From Pseudomonas taiwanensis DSM 21245 (GTDB lineage: Bacteria; Pseudomonadota; Gammaproteobacteria; Pseudomonadales; Pseudomonadaceae), in contig NZ_KE384450.1 in assembly GCF_000425785.1 (NCBI RefSeq), positions 282,545 through 346,544 of the forward strand: a stretch of DNA of 64,000 nt. Direction: 5' to 3'. Positions 7,391-16,000 of this stretch are shown one piece after another. The first letter of the stretch is position 1, and each line of letters begins with the position of its first letter. Below the pieces are notes generated by a model. It saw only the letters and a program-made list of their open reading frames with translations. It was not told the origin of the DNA and did no database searches. Made by a program: the position numbers and the translations under genes.

Positions 7391-8296
7391 TCAATTACTG
7401 GACAGCCGGTCCCCACGGGCAAATCGCCAGGTCCGAATGATCTCCAGTCGATCGAACTCCGCCAGATCCCCGGTAAACGGCGCAAACGGCGCAGCCAGCC
7501 GCACGATTCGTTGCGCCGCCTGGTCCAATACTGGCTGTCCGGATGACTCCAGCACCAGCACCTCGTACAGCGAACCATCGCGGTTGATCGACACCATCAT
7601 CCGCAAGTTGCCGTAGATCTGCTGCCGGCGCGCCTCTTCGGGGTAGTTGAGGTTGCCCACCCGTTCGACCTTCTTGCGCCACTCCTCTTTGTACCAGGCG
7701 CCCTTGTCGCGCATGGTCGAGGCCGCGTTGAGCCGGTGGATGCGCGGGCGTTTGGCATACAGCTGCTGCTCGTGGGACAACTCGGCCTCGAGGCTGGCGA
7801 TCTGGCTGGACAATTGCGAGCTGTCGAAGTCCGGTGCGGGCACCGCAGGCTTGGGCTGCGGTTTGCTCTCCTTGGGCTTGGGCTCGACCTTCTGCGGTTT
7901 GGGCGCCTTGGTGGCCACTGCGGATTGTTGCGGCGCCGGTGGTGGCTCCACGTCAGGCTTCGCCGCTGGAGGAGGGGTGACCTTGTTGATCTTGCTGTCC
8001 TGGAACGGTGCAACCTCGGTGGTCTTCGGGACCGCCTTTTTGTCCAGGGTACCGCTGCCTTGCTGGTCGTTCTGTGCCTGGAAGTCGGCCTTCTCCGGCG
8101 GCTTCTCGCTCTTGAAGGTGGCCAGGGTGATGTCCATGGTGTGACGGATCTGCGCCGGTTCGACGGCGCTGAAGCCCACACCAAGGATCAGCGCCAGGTG
8201 AACCAGGGCAGCCAGGAACAGGGTGAAGCCAAGCCGGTCCACCGGGCGAACGCGGGGTGGCAGCAGGTCGGCGGGGATGTCGGCAGGCAGCGTCAT
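7391..8296 (-). CDS. tonB3: TonB family energy transducer (TonB3-like)
   Basis: A 301-residue inner-membrane protein. It has a short cytoplasmic N-terminus, one membrane anchor at about residues 23-43 (LGFTLFLAALVHLALILGVG), a long Pro/Lys-rich periplasmic stretch, a charged coiled segment, and a C-terminal TonB domain (YPEEARRQQIYGNLRMMVSI). TonB proteins couple the proton gradient to outer-membrane transporters. In P. aeruginosa the paralogue beside gshB and pilG is tonB3, implicated in twitching motility, and the same context here suggests that identity. No ExbB/ExbD genes are adjacent. It lies 91 bases downstream of gshB, same strand. Confidence 0.88.
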   Translation of the reverse strand: MTLPADIPADLLPPRVRPVDRLGFTLFLAALVHLALILGVGFSAVEPAQIRHTMDITLATFKSEKPPEKADFQAQNDQQGSGTLDKKAVPKTTEVAPFQDSKINKVTPPPAAKPDVEPPPAPQQSAVATKAPKPQKVEPKPKESKPQPKPAVPAPDFDSSQLSSQIASLEAELSHEQQLYAKRPRIHRLNAASTMRDKGAWYKEEWRKKVERVGNLNYPEEARRQQIYGNLRMMVSINRDGSLYEVLVLESSGQPVLDQAAQRIVRLAAPFAPFTGDLAEFDRLEIIRTWRFARGDRLSSN

Positions 8297-8387
8297 CAGG
8301 TATCCAGCAACCGCGGGGCGGGGCAGCAGGTCAGTTGTAAAGGACCGGCATCATACCCCACTCCGCGTATTTGCCGCGTGTCGGCGG

Positions 8388-9341
8388 TCAGCGCGTCTTC
8401 AACTGGCGATCAATGGCGTCCATCAGCTTGCCGCCGATGTCCGTGTTGTAGGCCGCATCGATCTCGCGGATGCAGGTCGGGCTGGTGACGTTGATTTCGG
8501 TCAGGTAGTCGCCGATCACATCCAGGCCGACGAACAGTAGGCCCTTCTCTCGAAGGGTCGGGCCCACCTGGGCGGCGATCCAGCGGTCGCGCTCGGTCAG
8601 CGGGCGGGCTTCGCCACGGCCGCCGGCGGCCAGGTTGCCACGGGTTTCGCCACTGGCCGGAATGCGCGCCAGGCAATAGTCGACCGGCTCGCCGTCGATC
8701 ATCAGGATGCGCTTGTCGCCGTCCTTGATCTGGGGCAGGTAGGCCTGGGCCATGATCTGCTGGCCGCCGTGCTGGGTCAGGGTCTCGAGGATCACCGAGA
8801 GATTGGGGTCGCCCGGGCGGTGGCGGAATACCGAAGTGCCGCCCATGCCATCCAGTGGCTTGAGGATCACGTCGCCATGGGTGGCCGCGAATTTGCGCAG
8901 GATGTCGGCGCGACGGCTGACCAGGGTCGGGGCCATGCACTGCGGGAATTGCGTGGCAAAGAGCTTTTCGTTGCAGTCGCGCAGGCTTTGCGGGCGGTTG
9001 ACCACCAGCAGGCCGTCACGCTCGGCCTGCTCCAGCAGGTAGGTGCTGTAGACGAACTCCATGTCGAAGGGTGGGTCCTTGCGCATCAGCACCACGTCCA
9101 GATCGGTCAGCGCGCTGTCCTGCTCCTCACCCAGCTCGAACCAGCGGGCCGGGTCGGCGAATACCTTCAGTGGGCGCATCTGCGCACGGGCCTGGCCTGC
9201 ACCCAGGTACAGGTCACGCTGTTCCATGTAGAACAGGCTCCAGCCACGGGCCTGGGCGGCCAGCAGCATGGCCAGCGAACTGTCCTTCTTGTAGGAGATG
9301 GACGCGATGGGGTCCATGACAATGCCGAGGCGAACGCTCAT
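8388..9341 (-). CDS. gshB: Glutathione synthetase
   Basis: GshB joins gamma-glutamylcysteine and glycine using ATP. The 317-residue product has the family N-terminus VRLGIVMDPI, the ATP-grasp loop LKPLDGMGGTSVFR, GGRGEARPLTERD, and the C-terminal TEINVTSPTCIREI segment containing ATP/metal ligands. I chose the ATG at 9341, preceded by AGAGGAA, over an upstream in-frame codon that would add about 57 unrelated residues. It is transcribed away from the pil-chp operon, so 9342-9606 is a divergent promoter region. Confidence 0.97.
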   Translation of the reverse strand: MSVRLGIVMDPIASISYKKDSSLAMLLAAQARGWSLFYMEQRDLYLGAGQARAQMRPLKVFADPARWFELGEEQDSALTDLDVVLMRKDPPFDMEFVYSTYLLEQAERDGLLVVNRPQSLRDCNEKLFATQFPQCMAPTLVSRRADILRKFAATHGDVILKPLDGMGGTSVFRHRPGDPNLSVILETLTQHGGQQIMAQAYLPQIKDGDKRILMIDGEPVDYCLARIPASGETRGNLAAGGRGEARPLTERDRWIAAQVGPTLREKGLLFVGLDVIGDYLTEINVTSPTCIREIDAAYNTDIGGKLMDAIDRQLKTR

Positions 9342-9516
9342 GGGGTGGTTCCTCTTGGCGGCCCGAGGCCGCGATGGATCGAAAGAAAAGTGGCTCAGGG
9401 TGGCGCCGGGAACGCGGCTGGTCAAGGGGCGCGGCAGATGGAATGGCCTTGCGGAGTATGCTAAAAGTGCAGCTGCAAGCACTTTGTGGCGTCTGTGTCG
9501 CAGCGGGCGCACAGCC

Positions 9517-9566
9517 CATCGCCGGCAAGCCTGCGCTCACCGTGTAGGCGCCGGCTTGCCGGCGAT
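9517..9566. repeat. REP palindrome in the gshB-pilG divergent gap
   Basis: CATCGCCGGCAAGC and its inverted partner GCTTGCCGGCGATG bracket about 20 bases. It is the second REP subtype of this window (CGCCGGC core), located 40 bases upstream of pilG. I see no confident promoter in the remainder of 9342-9606. Confidence 0.75.
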
Positions 9567-9606
9567 GGCCGCACCACTTGCAGCTAACTTCCACTGGTAG
9601 GCATTT

Positions 9607-10008
9607 ATGGAACAACCCCTGAAGGTGATGGTGATCGACGATTCACGCACGATCCGCCGCACCGCGCAGATGTTGCTCGGCGAAGCGGGCTGCGAGGTGA
9701 TCACCGCCAGCGACGGCTTCGATGCCCTGGTCAAGATCGTCGACCACCAACCGCAGATCATCTTCGTCGATGTGTTGATGCCGCGTCTGGACGGGTATCA
9801 GACCTGCGCCGTGATCAAGCACAACAGCGCCTACAGGGACATCCCGGTCATTCTGCTGTCGTCCCGCGATGGCCTGTTCGACAAGGCTCGCGGCCGGGTG
9901 GTCGGCTCGGACCAGTTCCTGACCAAACCCTTCAGCAAGGAAGAGCTGCTCGACGCGATCAGGGCGCATGTCCCTGGTTTCGCCGCGCCCGAACAACACG
10001 CACCCTGA
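9607..10008 (+). CDS. pilG: Type IV pilus response regulator PilG
   Basis: A 133-residue stand-alone CheY-like receiver. It has the acidic pair in VMVIDDS near residue 10, the phospho-acceptor Asp in IIFVDVLMPRLDG near residue 58, and the conserved Lys in FLTKPFSKEE. In P. aeruginosa PilG is phosphorylated by ChpA and promotes pilus extension and cAMP signalling. It is the first gene of a rightward operon pilG-pilH-pilI-pilJ-chpA-chpC. The 47-base gap to pilH has a fresh ribosome site. Confidence 0.94.
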   Translation: MEQPLKVMVIDDSRTIRRTAQMLLGEAGCEVITASDGFDALVKIVDHQPQIIFVDVLMPRLDGYQTCAVIKHNSAYRDIPVILLSSRDGLFDKARGRVVGSDQFLTKPFSKEELLDAIRAHVPGFAAPEQHAP

Positions 10009-10055
10009 TCGCGCCCGCCATGGCGCCGTTTTCATTGTCCTGATGGGGAACCAGC

Positions 10056-10421
10056 ATGGCCCGAGTTCTGATTGTCGACGATTCGCCGACAGAGATGTAC
10101 CGATTGACCGAGTGGCTTGAAAAACGCGGCTACCAGGTGCTCAAGGCCAACAACGGTGCCGATGGTGTCGCCTTGGCCCGCCAGGAAAAGCCCGACGCGG
10201 TGCTGATGGACATCGTCATGCCAGGCATGAATGGTTTCCAGGCTACCCGGCAGCTCAGCAAGGACCCGGAAACCAGCGCCATCCCGGTGATCGTGGTCAC
10301 CACCAAGGACCAGGAAACCGACCGCATCTGGGCCACGCGCCAGGGCGCCCGTGACTTCCTGACCAAGCCCGTGGAAGAAGACGCACTGATCGCCAAGCTC
10401 AAAGAGGTGCTGGGCGCTTGA
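10056..10421 (+). CDS. pilH: Type IV pilus response regulator PilH
   Basis: A 121-residue single-domain receiver (VLIVDDSPTEMYRL at the start, phospho-acceptor in AVLMDIVMPGMNGF, Lys in FLTKPVEED). In P. aeruginosa PilH acts opposite to PilG, favouring retraction or serving as a phosphate sink. Together the pair form the dual output of the Chp kinase. Its TGA overlaps the TTG start of pilI by four bases, so pilI translation is probably coupled. Confidence 0.94.
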   Translation: MARVLIVDDSPTEMYRLTEWLEKRGYQVLKANNGADGVALARQEKPDAVLMDIVMPGMNGFQATRQLSKDPETSAIPVIVVTTKDQETDRIWATRQGARDFLTKPVEEDALIAKLKEVLGA

Positions 10422-10972
10422 CCACCCGTCCGCAAGGCGCGTCGCTCACCGCTTTCGAGCTGTTGCTGGACATAGACCGGCGCTGCCGTTTGCTGGTGGC
10501 TGACCAGCCACCGCAGGATACCCGCCTGCAACAGTGGAGCGGCATCGGCTTTCGCATTGCCGGACAATGGTTCGTAGCACCCATGGGCGAAGTCGCCGAA
10601 GTGCTGCGTGAGCCGCGCAGCAGTCGGGTGCCGGGCGTGCAGCCGTGGGTATGCGGTGTGGCCAATCTGCGTGGCCGGTTGCTGCCGGTCATGGACCTGA
10701 GCAGCTTTTTCGGCCTCGGCCCGGCGGCTCCGGGCAAGCAGCGTCGGGTCCTGGTGCTGGACCACGAAGACCTCTTCGTTGGGCTGTTGGTCGACGAGGT
10801 GCTGGGCCTGCAGCACTTCGCCTTGAGCAGCCTTGAACTGTCGCCGCCCCAGCCGTTGCTGCGTGCTGCGACGCGTTTCGTCCAGGGGCATTTCCCCCGC
10901 GAGCGCAACTGGGCGATTTTCAGCCCCTTCGCCCTGGCCCAGGCCCCGGGCTTTCTCGATGTGGCGTTATAG
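10418..10972 (+). CDS. pilI: CheW-like adaptor PilI (TTG start)
   Basis: A 184-residue single CheW domain (FVAPMGEVAEVL, VANLRGRLLPVMDLSSFFG, LFVGLLVDEVLGL) that links the PilJ receptor to the ChpA kinase. Translation appears to start at the TTG at 10418 within the pilH stop region. No ATG lies near enough to keep the domain intact. PilJ follows after 11 bases. Confidence 0.93.
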   Translation: MTTRPQGASLTAFELLLDIDRRCRLLVADQPPQDTRLQQWSGIGFRIAGQWFVAPMGEVAEVLREPRSSRVPGVQPWVCGVANLRGRLLPVMDLSSFFGLGPAAPGKQRRVLVLDHEDLFVGLLVDEVLGLQHFALSSLELSPPQPLLRAATRFVQGHFPRERNWAIFSPFALAQAPGFLDVAL

Positions 10973-10983
10973 GACCTTCGAAC

Positions 10984-13044
10984 GTGAACAAGCCGGCCAC
11001 CAGTGTCACTCCGCCCCCAGTGACCCAGCGCACGCGCAGCAGCGCGCAGATCACCGTGTTGTTCGTGGTGTTGATTCTGTCGATCATCCTGCTGTTCGCC
11101 AATTTCGCCTACCTCAACACCCAGTCCAACCACGACAAGCAGTACATCGGTCATGCTGGCGAGTTGCGCGTGCTGTCCCAACGCATCGCCAAGAACGCCA
11201 CCGAGGCGGCCGCCGGGAAGGCCCTGGCTTTCAAGCTGCTGTCCGATGCACGCAACGACTTCGAGCGGCGCTGGAGCTACCTGCGCGAAGGTGACAAGTC
11301 CACTGGCTTGCCTGCAGCGCCTGTCGCGGTGCGCGACGAGATGGAGGCGGTGCGCCAGGACTGGGAAAACCTGCGCAAGAACACCGATACCATCCTGGCC
11401 AGCGAGCAGACCGTGTTGTCGCTGCACCAGGTAGCGGCAACCCTGGCTGAGACCGTGCCGCAGTTGCAGGTCGAGTACGAAAAAGTCGTGGAGATCCTGC
11501 TGCAGAGCGGCGCCCCGGCCAACCAGGTGGTGGTCGCCCAGCGCCAGTTGTTGCTGGCCGAACGTATTCTCGGTTCGGTCAACACGGTGTTGGCGGGTGA
11601 TGACACGGCCGCCCAGGCTGCCGACGCCTTTGGTCGCGATGCCAGCCGGTTCGGGCAGGTGCTCGAAGGCATGCTCGGGGGCAACCCGGCGATTCAGGTC
11701 ACGCGCGTGGAGGACGCCGATGCGCGGGCGCGGTTGGCCGAAATTGCCGAGCTGTTCCAGTTCGTGGCCGGTTCGGTGGACGAAATTCTTGAAACTTCGC
11801 CCGAGCTGTTCCGCGTGCGCGAGGCTGCCAGCAACATCTTCAGCCTCTCGCAAACGTTGCTGGACGAGGCCTCGCACCTGGCCAACAGCTTCGAGAACCT
11901 GGCCAGTGGGCGCACCCTCGACACCGTCGGCGGTTACGTGCTGGGTCTGCTTGCACTGGCCTCGATCATCCTCATCGGCCTGGTGATGGTGCGGACAACG
12001 CATCGGCAGTTGCAGGAAACAGCAGAAAAGAACGAGCGCAACCAGCAGGCGATCATGCGCCTGCTCGATGAGATCGAAGAACTGGCCGACGGCGACCTGA
12101 CCGTGACGGTGTCGGTGACCGAGGACTTTACCGGCGCCATCGCCGACTCGATCAACTATTCCGTGGACCAGCTCCGCGATCTGGTCGCGACCATCAACCA
12201 CAGCGCCGAACAGGTCGCCGCGGCGGTGCAGGACACCCAGAACACCGCGCGCCAGCTGGCCAAGGCTTCGGAGCATCAGGCCGAGCAGATCAGCGAGGCG
12301 TCGCTGGCGGTGGGCGACATGGTCGAGTCGATCGACCGGGTATCGGCCCATGCCTACGAGTCGGCCAAGGTAGCCGAACGGTCGGTGGCCATCGCCAACA
12401 AAGGCAATGAGGTGGTGCACAACACCATCAACGGCATGGACAACATCCGCGAGCAGATCCAGGACACCGCCAAGCGGATCAAGCGGCTTGGCGAGTCCTC
12501 CCAGGAGATCGGTGATATCGTCAGCCTGATCGACGACATTGCCGACCAGACCAACATCCTTGCCCTTAACGCGGCAATCCAGGCATCGCTGGCGGGCGAA
12601 GCCGGTCGCGGCTTTGCCGTGGTCGCCGACGAGGTGCAGCGCCTGGCGGAGCGCTCCTCCTCGGCAACGCGGCAGATCGAGGCCTTGGTACGCACCATTC
12701 AGGCCGATACCAACGAAGCGGTCATCTCGATGGAACAGACCACCGCCGAAGTGGTGCGCGGCGCGCGCCTGGCGCAGGATGCCGGGGTAGCACTGGCTGA
12801 GATCGAAGGCGTGTCGCAGAACCTTGCCGAGCTGATCCACAGCATTTCCGATGCCGCCCAGTTGCAGACGTCGTCGGCTGGTCAGATTTCCCACACCATG
12901 GCGGTGATCCAGCAAATTACCGCGCAGACCTCCGCAGGCTCTGGGGCGACCGCCGACAGTATCCGCCACCTGGCTCGCATGGCCAGCGAGATGCGTCGCT
13001 CGGTGTCCGGCTTCACCTTGCCGGCACCTGCCGAGCCACGCTGA
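10984..13044 (+). CDS. pilJ: Methyl-accepting chemoreceptor PilJ
   Basis: The 686-residue receptor of the pilus chemosensory system. It has a first membrane helix at about residues 23-43, a large periplasmic part with two PilJ-type helical modules, a second membrane helix at about 317-337, a HAMP region, and a long coiled-coil signalling domain. The hairpin tip ADQTNILALNAAIQASLAGE lies near residue 520. Start is GTG at 10984. In P. aeruginosa pilJ is followed by the methyltransferase gene pilK; here chpA follows after only ten bases, so receptor methylation must be done elsewhere or not at all. Confidence 0.95.
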   Translation: MNKPATSVTPPPVTQRTRSSAQITVLFVVLILSIILLFANFAYLNTQSNHDKQYIGHAGELRVLSQRIAKNATEAAAGKALAFKLLSDARNDFERRWSYLREGDKSTGLPAAPVAVRDEMEAVRQDWENLRKNTDTILASEQTVLSLHQVAATLAETVPQLQVEYEKVVEILLQSGAPANQVVVAQRQLLLAERILGSVNTVLAGDDTAAQAADAFGRDASRFGQVLEGMLGGNPAIQVTRVEDADARARLAEIAELFQFVAGSVDEILETSPELFRVREAASNIFSLSQTLLDEASHLANSFENLASGRTLDTVGGYVLGLLALASIILIGLVMVRTTHRQLQETAEKNERNQQAIMRLLDEIEELADGDLTVTVSVTEDFTGAIADSINYSVDQLRDLVATINHSAEQVAAAVQDTQNTARQLAKASEHQAEQISEASLAVGDMVESIDRVSAHAYESAKVAERSVAIANKGNEVVHNTINGMDNIREQIQDTAKRIKRLGESSQEIGDIVSLIDDIADQTNILALNAAIQASLAGEAGRGFAVVADEVQRLAERSSSATRQIEALVRTIQADTNEAVISMEQTTAEVVRGARLAQDAGVALAEIEGVSQNLAELIHSISDAAQLQTSSAGQISHTMAVIQQITAQTSAGSGATADSIRHLARMASEMRRSVSGFTLPAPAEPR

Positions 13045-13054
13045 GGAGTTGTCC

Positions 13055-16000
13055 ATGGCGTCTGCCGCAGTCACCCCCGAACGTCACGATACGGTTGCCC
13101 TGGCCTGGACCAAGGCAGCCATCCTCGATTGCCTTGGTCAGGCCCGCCAGGCGCTGGAGCGCTTTGCCGGGGAACCGGGCGACCTGTCGATACTGGCGTT
13201 CGTCGTCGATAACCTGCACCAGGTTCATGGTTGCTTGCGCATGCTTGAATTGCGGGGCGCGGCCCACCTGGCTGAAGAATTGGAGCTACTGGCCAGGGCC
13301 TTGGCCGAAGGCCAGGTCAGCCCACGAGGAGAGTGCCTGGGCGCGGTGTTCCGGGGCCTGGAGCAGTTGCCCTCCTATCTGGAGCGGTTGCGCGGTGCGC
13401 GCCACGACTTGCCCTTGGTGATGTTGCCCTTGCTCAACCAACTGCGCACCTGCCGTGGTGTAGGCCCGCTGGCCCAAGGCAGCCTGATCGGCGGCGCCGC
13501 CGAGCGCTTCGCCGGGGCCGACGACCTCGCCAACCTCGACCTGTCGCTGGGCAACTGGCGCGAGCAGATGCAGGCGGGGCCAGGGCGCGATGCCCTGCGC
13601 TCGGTGGTGACGGCGTTGTGCGATGACCTGATGCGCATCAAAGAGCGCCTGGACCATTTCGTGCGTGGCGACCGTCAGCACAGCGAGCAACTGGAAGACT
13701 TGCTGGCGCCCCTGCGCCATGTCGCCGACACCTTGGCGGTGTTGGGTTTCCAGCAACCACGACGGGTGATCATCGACCAGGTTCTGGCCCTGCAGGCACT
13801 GGCGCTCGGCGAGCGTGCAGCGGATGACGCCGTGCTGATGGATGTGGCAGGCGCGTTGCTGTACGTCGAAGCCACCCTCAACGGCATGGTCGGGCCACTG
13901 GAGGAAGGCGGCCAGGGCGGGCTGCCTGGCTCGGACCTGGCCGAAATTCGACAGCTGGTGCTGAGCGAGTCGCTGTCAGTGGTGCAGCAGGCCAAGGACC
14001 TGATCGGTGACTGCCTGGAATCCGGCTGGCCCCGGCAACGTCTGCAGCCCCTGCCAGGCTTGCTGCAGCAGGTGCGCGGCGCGTTGTCGATGCTCATGCT
14101 GCCGGTTGCCGCCGAGGTGTTTGCCGGCTGCGCAAGTTACGTCCAGGGGTGGTTGCAGCACCTGGACGTCGAACCGCCAGCGGACGAGCTCACGCACCTG
14201 GCCGAAGCACTGAGCGCTGCTGAGTGCTACTTGCAATGGCGGGTGGCCGATCCATTGGCCGATGGCCAGCCCTTCATCGACATGGCCCGTGCCAGCCTGG
14301 CGGCATTGGGGGTGCAATGCACGCTGGTCGAGACTGGCGCCGACTCGTCGGCCGGAAGCGACGGCATCGACGACGAACTGCGCCAGGTGTTCCTTGAGGA
14401 AGCCGGCGAATTGCTGCCGGACATCGAACGGCATTGGTTGCGCTGGCGGGCCGACAACCACCTGCGTGAAGCCTTGATCGAAGTGCGCCGCGCCCTGCAC
14501 ACGCTCAAGGGCAGTGGGCGCATGGTGCATGCCGAGGCGGTAGCGGAGCTGGCCTGGGGCGCCGAGCATTTGCTCAACCGCGTGCTGGAAGGGCGCATCG
14601 CGCTGGTGCCGGAGGCCGTGGTGACGTTGCAGCGGGTATTCGTTCACCTGCCCGACCTGCTGGCCGACTTTGCGGCAGGGCAGTTGCCACAACTGACCGA
14701 AATCGAACAGCTGGCGAGTCACCTGCACGTGCTGGCCGAGAACGATGCACCTGCCAGCACCGAGGTCGAGGGTCTCGACCCGCAACTACTGGACATTTTC
14801 CGCAACGAGGCACAGGGGCACCTGGCTTGCCTGGACAGCTTCCTGCAGGAGGCGGCCGGCCACGACACCCCGGTGAGCGATGCCCTGCAGCGTGCCTTGC
14901 ATACCTTGAAAGGCAGCGCGGCCATGGCGGGTGTCATGCCGATCGCCGAGCTGGCCACCGCATTCGACCGGCTGGTTCGTGAATACAAGGGGCATCAGTT
15001 GCCGCTGCAAGTCGCCGAGCTGCAATGGCTGGAAGCAGCGCGCACCTTGTTCCACCTTGGCCTGGCCCAGCTCGGCAGTACGCCGCTGGCGGCCATTGCC
15101 GGTGCGGCGCAATTGATAGAGCAGGTCGGGCAAAGGGTGGACGAGCGCCTGGCCACGCTGCATGAAGACCCCCAGCATGGGCGTCGAAGCAAACGGGATC
15201 CGCAATTGATCGCCAGTTTCCTGGGGCAAGGCATGGACATCCTGCTCGATGCCGAGTCGCTGCTTTCACGCTGGCAGGAGCACCCCGGCCAGCGGCAGGA
15301 ACTGGACACCCTGCTGGATGAACTGACCACCCTCGGTCACGGCGCGCACTTGGCGGACCTGTGGCAGATGGATGATGTCTGCGAGGCGCTGCTGGATCTT
15401 TACGGGGCAGTGGAAGAGGGCAGCCTGGTTGCGGATGCGCGCTTCTTCGCCCAGGCCCAGCAGGCCCACGAGGCGCTGCTGGACATGCTCGACGAAGTGG
15501 CGGCGGGGCAGGAGGTCACGGCCAGGCCGGAGCGGATCGATGCGTTGCGCAGCCTGCTGGCCGAGGCCCTGGCACCGGATGCCACCGGCCTGGTGGGCCG
15601 CGATTCGGTCAAGCCTCTGCCGCCCGCCGTGGACCTTGAAGACCCGGCGTTGGCGCAACTGTTCCTCGAAGAGGCGCGGGACATCCTCGACAGTGCCGAC
15701 CAGGCCTTGGAGCAATGGGGTCAGGAACCGGACAATCTTTCCACGCTCTCGTCCCTGCAACACGACATGCAGACCCTCAAGGGGGCTGCACAAATGGCTG
15801 CGGTCGGCGCGGTCGAGCGGCTGGCCCAAGAGCTTGGCCTTTTTTACGAGGCCCTGGTCGACCGCCGTCTTGGCTCAAGTACCGGGTTGATCGCTTTGCT
15901 ACGGCGGGGCCACGCGGCCCTGGGCGAGATGCTCGACACTTTGCGCCAGGGCCAGCCGCCGTCTTCGGCGGTCGACTTGTTGGGCGAAATGCGCGAGGTG

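Noticed and set aside
10399..13074. An 891-codon open frame on the minus strand opposite pilJ
   Set aside because: It mirrors the pilJ reading frame; long antisense frames are expected in high-G+C DNA. The translation has low-complexity Gly/Leu/Arg/His content and no domain.
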